A stretch of 64,000 nucleotides of DNA. Source: Cupriavidus pauculus (lineage in GTDB: Bacteria; Pseudomonadota; Gammaproteobacteria; Burkholderiales; Burkholderiaceae). Every line of letters starts with the position of its first letter. The stretch's first letter is position 1. Below are positions 8,167 to 16,102 of this stretch, piece after piece. A program made the position numbers and the translations under genes. The stretch is from contig NZ_PJRP01000019.1 in NCBI RefSeq assembly GCF_002858765.1, forward strand, positions 1 to 64,000, given 5' to 3'. Under the pieces are notes generated by a model. It did no database searches and had not been told where the DNA came from. It saw only the letters and a list, made by a program, of their open reading frames with translations.

Positions 8167-9111
8167 ATGATTGAAGTCCGCCATTTCCGATCGCTGGTGG
8201 CCATTGCAGACGCGGGCAAGCTGGCGACGGCTGCCGAGCGGGTGCATGTCAGCCAGTCGGCGCTGTCCCATCAGATCAAGGCCATCGAGGCGCACTACGG
8301 CATGGCGCTGTTCGATCGCACGCGGCAGGGCCTGCGGTTCACGCCGGCCGGCGAGCGGCTGCTGACGCTAGCGCGCGAAACGCTGGCGTCCATCAGCGCT
8401 GCCGAGCGTGATCTGCTACGCCTGAAGAGCGACACACGCGGCGAACTGCGCGTGGTGCTGGAATGCCATACCTGCTTTGACTGGCTGATGCCCGTCATGG
8501 ACGAATTCCGACGCCGCTGGCCGGAAGTGGAGATTGACCTCGTGGCTGGCTTCCATGCCGACCCGCTGGCGCTGCTGGCGCAAGGCAAGGCCGATATGGT
8601 GATCGGGTCGAAGCCCCCGGCCCGGCGCGGGCTGACCGTGGCGCCGCTGTTCCGCTTCGAGATTCTGGCGGTCATCGCCAACGAACACCGGCTGCGCAAC
8701 AAGCGCCGCATCGAGGCCGCGGACCTGGCTGGCGAAACGCTGATTACGTATCCGGTGCCCGAGCAGCGGATCGACCTGATCCGCGAGGTGCTGGAGCCCG
8801 CCGGTATCCAGCTCGAACGGCGCACGGCCGAACTGACCGTGGCGGTGCTCCAGTTGGTGGCCAGCCGGCGCGGTGTGGCGGCGCTGCCGAACTGGGGCGT
8901 CAAGAACTATGTGGACCACGACTACGTGCTGGCCAAGCGCATCGGCGCCAAGGGGCTGTGGAGCGAACTCTATGCGGTGCTGCCGTCCGCCATGGCGGAT
9001 CGCCCCTATGTGGACGATTTCGTCTCGATCGTGCGCGACATCTGTGCGGCCGAACTGGATGGCATCGAACTGCTCCAAGACACCGCGCGCATGGCGCAAT
9101 CAGGCGGCTAG
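8167..9111 (+). CDS. metR: LysR-type activator of methionine synthesis, MetR
   Basis: This 314-residue LysR-family regulator has an N-terminal winged HTH (LATAAERVHVSQSALSHQIK) and a substrate-binding domain for the co-inducer. The binding region LECHTCFDWLMP resembles enterobacterial MetR. Divergent orientation with metE and the perfect MetR box between them identify the gene. Its last 12 bases overlap the end of the convergent ACT-domain gene. Confidence 0.95.
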   Translation: MIEVRHFRSLVAIADAGKLATAAERVHVSQSALSHQIKAIEAHYGMALFDRTRQGLRFTPAGERLLTLARETLASISAAERDLLRLKSDTRGELRVVLECHTCFDWLMPVMDEFRRRWPEVEIDLVAGFHADPLALLAQGKADMVIGSKPPARRGLTVAPLFRFEILAVIANEHRLRNKRRIEAADLAGETLITYPVPEQRIDLIREVLEPAGIQLERRTAELTVAVLQLVASRRGVAALPNWGVKNYVDHDYVLAKRIGAKGLWSELYAVLPSAMADRPYVDDFVSIVRDICAAELDGIELLQDTARMAQSGG

Positions 9112-9390
9112 GGCCTCGGGCTCGGCCACGGATGCCTGCTCGCCGGTGAATGCCGCGTCGAGGACTTCCAGGTCCACGCCATGGACCACGCGCCGCACGA
9201 ACAGCTCCAGCAATTCCACCGTATCGGCCTGGCAGACCAGCCGCGCGACGTTGGCGCGGCTGGCATCGAAAGACATCTGTTGCAGGGTCAGCCCCGTGCG
9301 GCGGGCATTGGCCAGCACCCATTCCAGGCTGCCGAAGGTGTCGCTCAGGTTGGTACGGTCGAGTTGGAGGGCGAGGTGAAGGGCTGGCAT
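9100..9390 (-). CDS. Small ACT-domain protein, acetolactate synthase small-subunit-like
   Basis: The protein has 96 residues. Length and pattern (an N-terminal beta strand LALQLDR, then FGSLEWVLANARRTGLTLQQM, DTVELLELFVRRVVHGVDLEVLD) fit a single ACT domain like IlvM, the small subunit of acetohydroxyacid synthase II. No large subunit gene is in the window, so it may be a free amino-acid sensor. GGAA lies about 7 bases before the ATG. The 3' end overlaps metR by 12 bases tail-to-tail. It is divergent from an Lrp-family gene that is the likely regulator. Confidence 0.65.
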   Translation of the reverse strand: MPALHLALQLDRTNLSDTFGSLEWVLANARRTGLTLQQMSFDASRANVARLVCQADTVELLELFVRRVVHGVDLEVLDAAFTGEQASVAEPEALAA

Positions 9391-9478
9391 GGGCGGTTCC
9401 GGGCGGTGCGTGGCGGGGTGCGATGTGATGTGCAAGGGGTCCGGTAAATTTACCAGCCATGCCGAAAAATGGGCTTCT

Positions 9479-9515
9479 GAATTTTCTCCTCTCCGTAGCC
9501 AATTGGAGAATATTC
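9479..9515. promoter_or_regulatory. Inverted repeat, candidate Lrp-type operator
   Basis: The arms GAATTTTCTCC (9479-9489) and GGAGAATATTC (9505-9515) match at 10 of 11 positions with a 15-base spacer. The AT-rich arms and the position between the ACT gene and the Lrp-family gene suit an Lrp/AsnC operator. Confidence 0.6.
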
Positions 9516-9539
9516 CGCCATCTTGGTGTAGATTGGCGG
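9515..9539. promoter_or_regulatory. Second inverted repeat in the same divergent region
   Basis: CCGCCA (9515-9520) and TGGCGG (9534-9539) are perfect 6-base arms with 13 bases between them. The repeat abuts the first and lies about 28 bases before the Lrp-family start codon, so it could overlap the promoter or mark autoregulation. Confidence 0.45.
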
Positions 9540-9567
9540 TGAATTCATCTTTCATCCTCAATCTGCC

Positions 9568-10038
9568 GTGACAAACATTCCCAAGCTCGACGACATCGAC
9601 CGTCGCATCCTGCGCGAACTGCGCCGCGACGGGCGCATCTCCAACGCCAAGCTGGCCGAGCGGGTGGGGCTGTCCGCCACGCCGTGCTGGAACCGGGTGA
9701 AGGTGCTGGAGGACGCGGGGGTAATTGGCGGTTATGCGGCGCTGCTGAACCAGAAGGCGCTGGGGTTGCCGGACACCGTGCTGATCGAGGTCACGCTCGA
9801 CCGCCACGACGACGACATGCTGCACCGCTTTGGCGAGGCATTGGCCGAATTGCCAGAGGTGCTGGAAGCCCATTTGCTGACGGGCGAGTACGACTATCTG
9901 ATCAAGGTGGCGGTGGCCGGCACCGAAGGCTACGAGGAATTCCTGCGCCACAAGCTCTACAAGCTGCCGGGCCTGCGGCACAGCCATTCCACCTTCGTGC
10001 TGCGCACGCTGAAACGCGAGCTTTCGGTAGAGCCCTGA
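9568..10038 (+). CDS. Lrp/AsnC-family regulator
   Basis: The protein has 156 residues. The N-terminal HTH is the family standard (LDDIDRRILRELRRDGRISN, AKLAERVGLSATPCWNRVK), followed by a RAM/ACT effector domain (HLLTGEYDYLIKVAVAGTEGY). The start is a GTG with no visible Shine-Dalgarno sequence; it is chosen because it gives the conserved N-terminus. The gene is divergent from the ACT-domain gene, and two inverted repeats separate them. The ligand is probably an amino acid. Confidence 0.92.
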   Translation: MTNIPKLDDIDRRILRELRRDGRISNAKLAERVGLSATPCWNRVKVLEDAGVIGGYAALLNQKALGLPDTVLIEVTLDRHDDDMLHRFGEALAELPEVLEAHLLTGEYDYLIKVAVAGTEGYEEFLRHKLYKLPGLRHSHSTFVLRTLKRELSVEP

Positions 10039-10062
10039 GTCGCGCCACTCAGCGATCGGCGA

Positions 10063-10989
10063 TCAGCGCGACGCCAGGCGCCCCAGCCGGGGTGCCAGCG
10101 CGGTGGTCACCACACCCAGCGCGATCAAACCCAGACCCATCGACAGATCTGCCGAGATGCGCTCGTGCCAGGCCACCGCGGACAGCACTAGGCCCAGCAG
10201 CGGCACGCCCAGCATGGCGATCGACGTGGCGGCCGGCGGCAGCGACTGGGTAACGTTCAGCACGACGATAAAGGTCAAAGCCGTGGCCAGCGGGCCGGTG
10301 TACAGCACGGCGGGCCAGATTTCGCCCATGGCAGCCAGATCGGGCGCGCCGTCTCGCAAAACGGCCAGCAGCACCAGCGGCACCGTCGCCACCGCGCATT
10401 CCCAGGGAATCATTTCGGCGCCCAGCCGCACATGGCGATGCGCACGCAGGTGGATGATGCTGACGGACCAGGCCAGCGACGCGCCGAGCAGCATCGTCAG
10501 ACCCATCACGGTATGCAGTTCCCAGCCGCCCAGCGCAGGCGCGACGATGACCGCGATACCGGCGTAGCTGAAGCCCGTGGCCAGCCATTGCCAGCGCGAC
10601 GGCCGCTCGCCCAGCACCAGCGACGACAGCGGAATCACCCAGATGGCGGTGGCATAGGCCACGACCGAGGCGCGGCCCGGCGCCACATATTGCAGCGCCC
10701 ACAGGGCCAGCGCGGTAAAGGCGGCCATCTGCAGCAAGCCGACGCTGAACACCAGCGGCCACTCCTGGCGCGACGGCAGGCGCAGCCGCTTGAGCGCGCC
10801 CAGGACGATAAAGCTGATCAGGGCGGCCGAGCCGAAGCGCAGGGCGGCAAACCACAACGGGCTGACGTGCGACAGCCCGAATTTCATCACGGGCCAGTTG
10901 CCGCCCCAGATGATGACGGCGCCGATCAACGGCAGAAACGACTTGAGCGTGGCAGAGCGGGCGCTGCCGGCGGAGGAAAAGACGGACAT
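10063..10989 (-). CDS. EamA/DMT-family transporter, probable amino acid or metabolite exporter
   Basis: The protein has about 308 residues with ten predicted membrane segments in two EamA repeats. Typical sequences are GAVIIWGGNWPVMKFGL near the N-terminus, LGERPSRWQWLATGFSYAGIAV in repeat one and LGVPLLGLVLSAVAWHE in repeat two. The family exports amino acids, purines or other small metabolites. An in-frame GTG at 11025 would add 12 residues. The gene is divergent from a second Lrp-family regulator, an arrangement that usually pairs an amino acid exporter with its sensor. The substrate is not shown by the sequence. Confidence 0.88.
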   Translation of the reverse strand: MSVFSSAGSARSATLKSFLPLIGAVIIWGGNWPVMKFGLSHVSPLWFAALRFGSAALISFIVLGALKRLRLPSRQEWPLVFSVGLLQMAAFTALALWALQYVAPGRASVVAYATAIWVIPLSSLVLGERPSRWQWLATGFSYAGIAVIVAPALGGWELHTVMGLTMLLGASLAWSVSIIHLRAHRHVRLGAEMIPWECAVATVPLVLLAVLRDGAPDLAAMGEIWPAVLYTGPLATALTFIVVLNVTQSLPPAATSIAMLGVPLLGLVLSAVAWHERISADLSMGLGLIALGVVTTALAPRLGRLASR

Positions 10990-11148
10990 GAAATCGGGTG
11001 GATTCGAGGCGGGCCGGTGAGTCACCGAATGAGTCGCCGTATGTCCAAAAGTCTACGATTCATCGCACCGCAGCATTGTCCGGATCACTCTGTCATTGCA
11101 TTGTGATACGGCATAGAATGCCGGAAAACTCAACTTATAAAGCCGAAC

Positions 11149-11619
11149 ATGCTGGACATCGATCTCGACGCCACTGACATTCGTATCCTGGGGGAACTGC
11201 AGCGCGACGGCAGCCTGACCAATGTGGAACTGGCCAGTCGCATCAATCTGTCGCCATCGCCATGCCTGGCGCGCGTCAAGCGCCTGGAGAAAATCGGCGT
11301 GATTTCGCGCCGCGTGACGCTGCTGGATGCCCGGCGGCTGGGCCTGAAGGTGGTGGTGTTTATCTCCGTATCGCTGGACAAGCAGCGGCGCGAGACGCTC
11401 GACACCTTTGAACGAAAAATCGGCGCGCTGCCCCAGGTGATGGAGTGCTACCTGATGTCGGGCGATGCCGACTATCTGCTGCGCGTGGTGGTGCCCGATG
11501 TCGAAGCGCTGGAGCGGCTGATCATCGATCAGATCACGCGGATTCCGGGCGTGGCCAGTATCCGGTCGAGCTTCGCGCTGAAGCAGGTGCTTTACAGCAC
11601 GGCCCTGCCGCTGGGGTGA
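11149..11619 (+). CDS. Second Lrp/AsnC-family regulator
   Basis: The protein has 156 residues. The HTH (LDATDIRILGELQRDGSLTN, VELASRINLSPSPCLARVK) and RAM domain (CYLMSGDADYLLRVVVPDVEAL) are complete. It is about the same length as the Lrp paralogue 1.1 kb upstream, but the HTH recognition helices differ, so the targets should differ. It is divergent from the EamA transporter gene, with about 160 bases between the start codons; control of that exporter in response to its substrate is the simplest inference. Confidence 0.92.
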   Translation: MLDIDLDATDIRILGELQRDGSLTNVELASRINLSPSPCLARVKRLEKIGVISRRVTLLDARRLGLKVVVFISVSLDKQRRETLDTFERKIGALPQVMECYLMSGDADYLLRVVVPDVEALERLIIDQITRIPGVASIRSSFALKQVLYSTALPLG

Positions 11620-11704
11620 CAGCCGTCATCCGCACTGCCGTATCATCGCGGGTCCGCCTGCGGGCGGCCGCCACGCCAGCATCACGCCATACCGCAAACG
11701 CCCC

Positions 11705-12931
11705 ATGAATCCGTCCGCGCTGAATCCCACTGCGATTTTCTTCGTGCAGGCCTGCCTTGTCGTCGGCGTGCCGCTGGTGTTGTGGCGTGGCCTGCGGATG
11801 GGCGGCATCGTGCCGCTGGTGGTGATGCAGATCGCCGGGGGCATCGTGCTTGGGCCGTCCGTGCTGGGCGCGTTCTGGCCCGATAGCTGGCACGCGCTGT
11901 TCGGCGCGCAGAAGCTTGCCGCGCTATCCGGGCTGCAATGGCTGGCGGTGGTGCTGTTTGCCTTCCTGTCGGGCCTGCACGTGGGTGGGCCGGAGGCCAA
12001 GGGGCTACGCCGAATCGCCTTGTGGGCCGCGCCGGGCTGTGTGGCGCTGCCTTTCGTGCTGGGTGTCGGTGCGGGCTATGTGCTTGCCGTCTGGCGCCCG
12101 GCGCTGCCAGGCGAGGCGGCCACGACGTGGCAGTTCGCCATTGCCGTGGGCGTGTCGATGGCCGTCACGGCATTGCCGGTGCTTGGCGCCATCCTGCGCG
12201 AGATGAAGCTGACCGATACCACCGCCGGACGCCTGGCGCTGGCCTGTTCGGCGTTCAGCGATGCCGCGATATGGATCGTGCTGTCATGCATCCTGGCCAG
12301 CACCGGCCAGGCCGCCGCGCAGCCGCTGCAGCTGGTCATAGGCGGCGCCATTTATCTGGCGGTGCTGTTCGCGGTGGTGCGGCCGTTGCTAGCGCGGTGG
12401 CTGCCGGTCATGCGTGGGCACGATGCGCGACTGGCGGCGGTGGTGGTGCTGATTTTCGCATCTGCGTGCACGTCGGAACTGATCGGCCTGCACTACATCC
12501 TTGGCGGCTTCCTGGCCGGCGTGGCGCTGCCGCGCCAGTTGGCCGCCGATATCGGCCGGCAACTGGAGCCCACCACGGTGGTGGTGCTGATGCCGTTCTT
12601 CTTCCTGATGACCGGCCTGCGTACCGACCTCAATACGGCCGGGATCGACGCGCTGATCGTTTTCGCGCTGACCACGGTGGTAGCCGTGGTCGGCAAGATG
12701 GCGGGCACCGCGCTGCCGGCCCGCTGGGCTGGCCTGGGCCGGCGCGATGCCTGGGCGGCCGGCGCGCTGGCGCAGACCAAGGGCCTGATGGAAGTGGTGG
12801 TGCTGGCCATCCTTCTCGAAAACCGCCTCATCAGCACGCCGGCGTTCTCCGGGCTGCTGTTGATGGCACTGGCCACCACGATCCTGGCCAAGCCATTTAC
12901 GCTGGCCGCCCTGCGGATGCGCGAGGACTGA
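11705..12931 (+). CDS. CPA2-type cation:proton antiporter (KefB/NapA-like membrane domain)
   Basis: The protein has 408 residues and about 12 membrane segments, without the cytoplasmic RCK/TrkA-N domain of full KefB or KefC. Recognisable parts are QIAGGIVLGPSVLGAFWP, LSGLHVGG, SMAVTALPVLGAILREM, LHYILGGFLAGVALP and the C-terminal QTKGLMEVVVLAILLE. The family exchanges Na+ or K+ for H+ across the inner membrane. It starts 85 bases after the Lrp gene on the same strand and could be read through from it, but I see no other functional link. Confidence 0.9.
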   Translation: MNPSALNPTAIFFVQACLVVGVPLVLWRGLRMGGIVPLVVMQIAGGIVLGPSVLGAFWPDSWHALFGAQKLAALSGLQWLAVVLFAFLSGLHVGGPEAKGLRRIALWAAPGCVALPFVLGVGAGYVLAVWRPALPGEAATTWQFAIAVGVSMAVTALPVLGAILREMKLTDTTAGRLALACSAFSDAAIWIVLSCILASTGQAAAQPLQLVIGGAIYLAVLFAVVRPLLARWLPVMRGHDARLAAVVVLIFASACTSELIGLHYILGGFLAGVALPRQLAADIGRQLEPTTVVVLMPFFFLMTGLRTDLNTAGIDALIVFALTTVVAVVGKMAGTALPARWAGLGRRDAWAAGALAQTKGLMEVVVLAILLENRLISTPAFSGLLLMALATTILAKPFTLAALRMRED

Positions 12932-13060
12932 CGCGGTGCCACGCCCGCCGGGCGACGCGGTTGCAACGGCGCAACAGGCACACGGCACATCGTCAACAGG
13001 TCGATTCGGCCACGTGGCGCGGTGATAGGCTTGCGGCCATTCTTTCCTCCCCCTGTATTC

Positions 13061-13990
13061 ATGCCCGCGTTCGCACAGTTCCACGGTATCCGTCGCCTCC
13101 CGATCTTGGCGGCACTGGTGATGAGCCTGGCATCGGCCCACGCGCTGGCGGCAGATGAAGGCAAGCCACAGCTGCCTGCGCCGGTGGCCGAATCGGTGGA
13201 GATTCCCGTGTCGGGTGCGGGAGCGTTCGGTGGCACGGTCGGCATGCATACCGAAGTCTTCAAGCCGGAAGGCGCGGGACCGTTTCCGGTCGTGATTTTT
13301 TCGCACGGCCGCGCCCCGGACCGGCTGGAGCGCGCCAATCTCAAGCATCCGCTGCAGAACTGGCATATCCGCTACTGGCTGGACCACGGCGTGGCCGTGG
13401 TGGTGCCAATCCGGATCGGCTACGGCGCAACGGGCGGCCCTGACCGCGAAAACAACCATGCGAGCTTCAGCACGATGGGGCAATGCTCCAGCAAGCCGGA
13501 CTACCGGGCCGTAGCGGGGGCACTCAACGACGCGACGCTGGCCACGATCCAGTGGCTACGCGCCCAAACCTGGGCCGACGCCCATCGAATCGTGCTGGAA
13601 GGGCGTTCGGTCGGCGGCTTCGCCAGCGTCGCGGCGGCGGCAACCCGGCCGCAAGGCGTGATTGGCTACATCAATTTCTCGGGCGGTGCCGGCGGTTCGC
13701 CAGAGCGGTCTCCGGGGCACAGTTGCGATCCCGACCAGCTGCGCGACTTGATGGCCGAGTTCGGCAAGACGGCAACCGTGCCTGGGCTGTGGCTCTATGC
13801 CAAAAACGACCAGTACTTCGGGGCCGAGGCGCCGCTGGGCTGGTATCAGGCCTTCGCGGCGGGTGGTAGCCCGGCCAAACTGGTCAGCGTGGAAGAGGTG
13901 CCTGGCCGCGATGGCCATCTGCTGCTGTCCTACGGGCAGCGGTTCTGGCGCAAGGATCTCGACGCGTTCCTGACGTCGCTCGGCCTCTGA
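13061..13990 (+). CDS. Secreted alpha/beta hydrolase, dienelactone-hydrolase-like
   Basis: The protein has 309 residues. The start at MPAFAQFHGI gives a signal peptide ending ...SAHALAAD; an earlier in-frame ATG at 13030-odd lies in proline-rich sequence. The fold's elements are visible: oxyanion strand FPVVIFSHGRAPDR, nucleophile elbow EGRSVGGFAS (G-R-S-V-G), acid YAKNDQYFG and histidine GRDGHLLLS. The chain is an exported esterase or lipase-like hydrolase of unknown substrate. It is encoded alone and is convergent with the uracil-DNA glycosylase-like gene. Confidence 0.82.
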   Translation: MPAFAQFHGIRRLPILAALVMSLASAHALAADEGKPQLPAPVAESVEIPVSGAGAFGGTVGMHTEVFKPEGAGPFPVVIFSHGRAPDRLERANLKHPLQNWHIRYWLDHGVAVVVPIRIGYGATGGPDRENNHASFSTMGQCSSKPDYRAVAGALNDATLATIQWLRAQTWADAHRIVLEGRSVGGFASVAAAATRPQGVIGYINFSGGAGGSPERSPGHSCDPDQLRDLMAEFGKTATVPGLWLYAKNDQYFGAEAPLGWYQAFAAGGSPAKLVSVEEVPGRDGHLLLSYGQRFWRKDLDAFLTSLGL

Positions 13991-14001
13991 GCCTCTGAGC
14001 C

Positions 14002-14616
14002 TCAGGGCGACAGCCGCGCCCGTACGGCGGTCTGTAGCGCGGGCAAGAGTTCGGCCTCGAACCACGGGTGCTGGCGCATCCACAGCACCACGCGCCACGA
14101 TGGGTGGGGCAGAGGAAACACATTCGGGCCGAAACTTCGGAAATCGGCTACCAGTTCGCTCATGGACCGTTTGGACTGCGCCGGCTGCTTCGGCAAATAG
14201 GCCGCCTGGGCATAGGTGCCGACCAGCAAGGTCAGACGGTCGTGGGGCAGGCAGGCCAGTACCCGTTCGTGCCAGAGGGGCGCACATTCGCGCCGGGGCG
14301 GCAGGTCGCCGCTCTTGCCCTTGCCGGGGTAGCAAAACCCCATCGGCATGATGGCAATGCGCGAGGCGTCGTAGAACGCGTCCCTGGTCACGCCCATCCA
14401 CGCTCGCAACCTGTCTCCGCTGGGATCATCAAACGGCACGCCGCTGGCGTGCACACGCGAACCGGGCGCCTGGCCGATGACCACGATCCGTGACGTGGCG
14501 CTGAACTGGACAACGGGTCTGGGCCCGGCGGGCAGCGCGGCGGCGCAATGGGTGCAGGCGGCAATTTCGCGCTGCAGGGTCTGTATGACACCCTGCGCGC
14601 GTCGGGGGGACTTCAT
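14002..14616 (-). CDS. Uracil-DNA glycosylase-family protein
   Basis: The protein has 204 residues. Motif 1 is GQAPGSRVHASGVPFDDPSG, related to the GEAPG motif of family 4/5 uracil-DNA glycosylases, and motif 2 is PLPHPSWR, related to the HPS loop. A CTHC pair near the N-terminus resembles part of the iron-sulfur site of family 4 enzymes, but the second cysteine pair is not evident, so a cluster is doubtful. Removal of uracil or a related damaged base is the probable role. It is divergent from msrA, with only 68 bases between the start codons. Confidence 0.82.
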   Translation of the reverse strand: MKSPRRAQGVIQTLQREIAACTHCAAALPAGPRPVVQFSATSRIVVIGQAPGSRVHASGVPFDDPSGDRLRAWMGVTRDAFYDASRIAIMPMGFCYPGKGKSGDLPPRRECAPLWHERVLACLPHDRLTLLVGTYAQAAYLPKQPAQSKRSMSELVADFRSFGPNVFPLPHPSWRVVLWMRQHPWFEAELLPALQTAVRARLSP

Positions 14617-14684
14617 GGCGGTCAGCGAGTTTCGTGGGGTATGCGTATATTACGAGGCCCGATGTATTGCGATGGAATATCACG

Positions 14685-15191
14685 ATGACCACACAAACTG
14701 AAACCGCGATCCTGGCCGGTGGCTGCTTCTGGGGCATGCAGGACCTGCTGCGCCGCTATCCCGGGGTGCTGACGACGCGCGTCGGCTATACCGGGGGCGA
14801 CGTGCCCAATGCCACCTACCGTAATCACGGCACGCATGCCGAAGGCATCGAGATCGTGTTCGATCCGACGCAGATCAGCTATCGCCAGATTCTTGAGTTC
14901 TTCTTCCAGATCCACGATCCCACGACGCGGAACCGCCAGGGCAACGATATCGGCACCAGCTACCGGTCTGCCATCTTCTACCTGGACGGCGATCAGAAGA
15001 ACGTGGCCGAACAGACCGCCGCCGACGTGGACGCCTCGGGCTTGTGGCCGGGCAAGGTGGTGACGGAAATCGCCCCGGCCGGGCCGTTCTGGGAGGCCGA
15101 ACCCGAGCATCAGGACTACCTGGAGCGGCTTCCGAACGGCTACACCTGCCACTTCATCCGTCCGGGCTGGAAGCTGCCGCAGCGCGGGTAA
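14685..15191 (+). CDS. msrA: Peptide-methionine (S)-S-oxide reductase MsrA
   Basis: MsrA (EC 1.8.4.11) reduces methionine S-sulfoxide in proteins. The 168-residue protein has the catalytic motif GCFWG with Cys14, then TRVGYTGGDVPNATY and the conserved HAEGIEIVFDP. No separate C-terminal resolving cysteine pair is obvious; a single Cys lies in YTCHFIRPG. The ATG chosen gives the standard short N-terminus; an upstream ATG at 14634 would add residues with no family match. It is convergent with the toxin/antitoxin genes. Confidence 0.96.
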   Translation: MTTQTETAILAGGCFWGMQDLLRRYPGVLTTRVGYTGGDVPNATYRNHGTHAEGIEIVFDPTQISYRQILEFFFQIHDPTTRNRQGNDIGTSYRSAIFYLDGDQKNVAEQTAADVDASGLWPGKVVTEIAPAGPFWEAEPEHQDYLERLPNGYTCHFIRPGWKLPQRG

Positions 15192-15207
15192 GCGGACCGG
15201 GCGTGAC

Positions 15208-15588
15208 TCACGCGCCCCGGTTTTCCACCAGCAGGTCCAGCGGTACCGCCAGCGCGGTGGCCAGGCCGCGCAGCACATCCACACTGCCGTCGCGCTTGCG
15301 GTTTTCAATCTGGCTCAGGTAGGGCTTGCTGACGCCGGCGGCGGCGGCCAGCGCGTCCTGGGTCAGCCGGCGATGGTCGCGCCAAGCCTTGATCGGGTGG
15401 TCGCCGGCAAGCTGGGCGTCCAGCACGGCAGCCGGAACCCGGAAGCCATCGTCGTCGGCAACGGCGGCGTCGTGGATCCGGACATCTTCCATGGCTTCAA
15501 ACAGGTGCTGGACACGCTCCCAGAGGTCGATCGGAACGATCGCATACTCACGGTTGCCCTCGCGCTGGATGAACTGTATCGCGGTCAT
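15208..15588 (-). CDS. XRE-family antitoxin
   Basis: The protein has 126 residues. The C-terminal half is a Cro/C1-type HTH (KAWRDHRRLTQDALAAAAGV, SKPYLSQIENRKR). The N-terminal half (REGNREYAIVPIDLWERVQH) is the extended toxin-binding part seen in many RelE-partner antitoxins. Its ATG overlaps the stop codon of the upstream toxin gene (ATGA), so the order is toxin first, antitoxin second, as in HigBA-type pairs. By family it neutralises the toxin and represses the operon. Confidence 0.88.
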   Translation of the reverse strand: MTAIQFIQREGNREYAIVPIDLWERVQHLFEAMEDVRIHDAAVADDDGFRVPAAVLDAQLAGDHPIKAWRDHRRLTQDALAAAAGVSKPYLSQIENRKRDGSVDVLRGLATALAVPLDLLVENRGA

Positions 15589-15794
15589 TGATATGCACTC
15601 CCACGTGATTTGACGGTCAGCACGACCACCACCAATTGTCCGGCCTCGATCCGGTACAGGACGCGCCAATCGCCAACGCGCAGCCGAAAGGCGCTCCGGC
15701 CCATCAGCTTTCGTCCGTTCTGGTTTGGCGCGTAAGGGTCTGCTGCCAGCAGACCCACCTTGGCCCGGATATTGAGGGCCACGTTTCGTGGCAT
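15585..15794 (-). CDS. RelE/ParE-superfamily toxin, N-terminus uncertain
   Basis: From its only ATG the protein has 69 residues: MPRNVALNIRAKVGLLAADP, then GRSAFRLRVGDWRVLYRIEA and VVVLTVKSRG. This is the core of a RelE-type mRNA interferase. Family members usually start 15-20 residues earlier. The in-frame sequence upstream (NRFTREATQQLLS just before the Met) looks homologous, but no ATG, GTG or TTG lies between the preceding stop codon and this Met. Either a rare start such as CTG is used or the start has been lost and the toxin is weakened. The antitoxin overlaps by 4 bases. Confidence 0.8.
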   Translation of the reverse strand: MPRNVALNIRAKVGLLAADPYAPNQNGRKLMGRSAFRLRVGDWRVLYRIEAGQLVVVVLTVKSRGSAYQ

Positions 15795-15992
15795 CGACAG
15801 CAGCTGCTGTGTCGCCTCTCTGGTGAACCGATTGCGTGCTGCATCCCGATGTTAGCGCATAGCTAATTTTATGCAAACCAAGTTTGCTCAATTCGGGGGC
15901 GACTTGAACGTGGGGATGCATTTTCGCGCAAGATGTGCCTGCCGTGACGCCCGGCTCCCGAAATCAGAATTGTCTGCTGGCTGTCAGGAAGC

Positions 15993-16008
15993 CTGTACGT
16001 TTATACAG
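15993..16008. promoter_or_regulatory. LexA (SOS) box upstream of the four-cassette uvrA
   Basis: CTGTACGTTTATACAG has both CTGT and ACAG half-sites at the exact 8-base spacing of the LexA consensus, with an AT-rich core. It lies 95 bases before the uvrA start and touches a TATAGT hexamer (16009-16014) that could be the -10, so LexA binding would block the promoter. The rest of the roughly 300 bases between the toxin and uvrA holds nothing else I can support. Confidence 0.88.
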
Positions 16009-16102
16009 TATAGTTAGGGCACTTCTACGCCCGCGCGGCGTAGTGAAAAGCTTCCAACGAACATTAAGTTCTGCATCCAACTCACTGATTCGAGGCAAGA
16101 AA

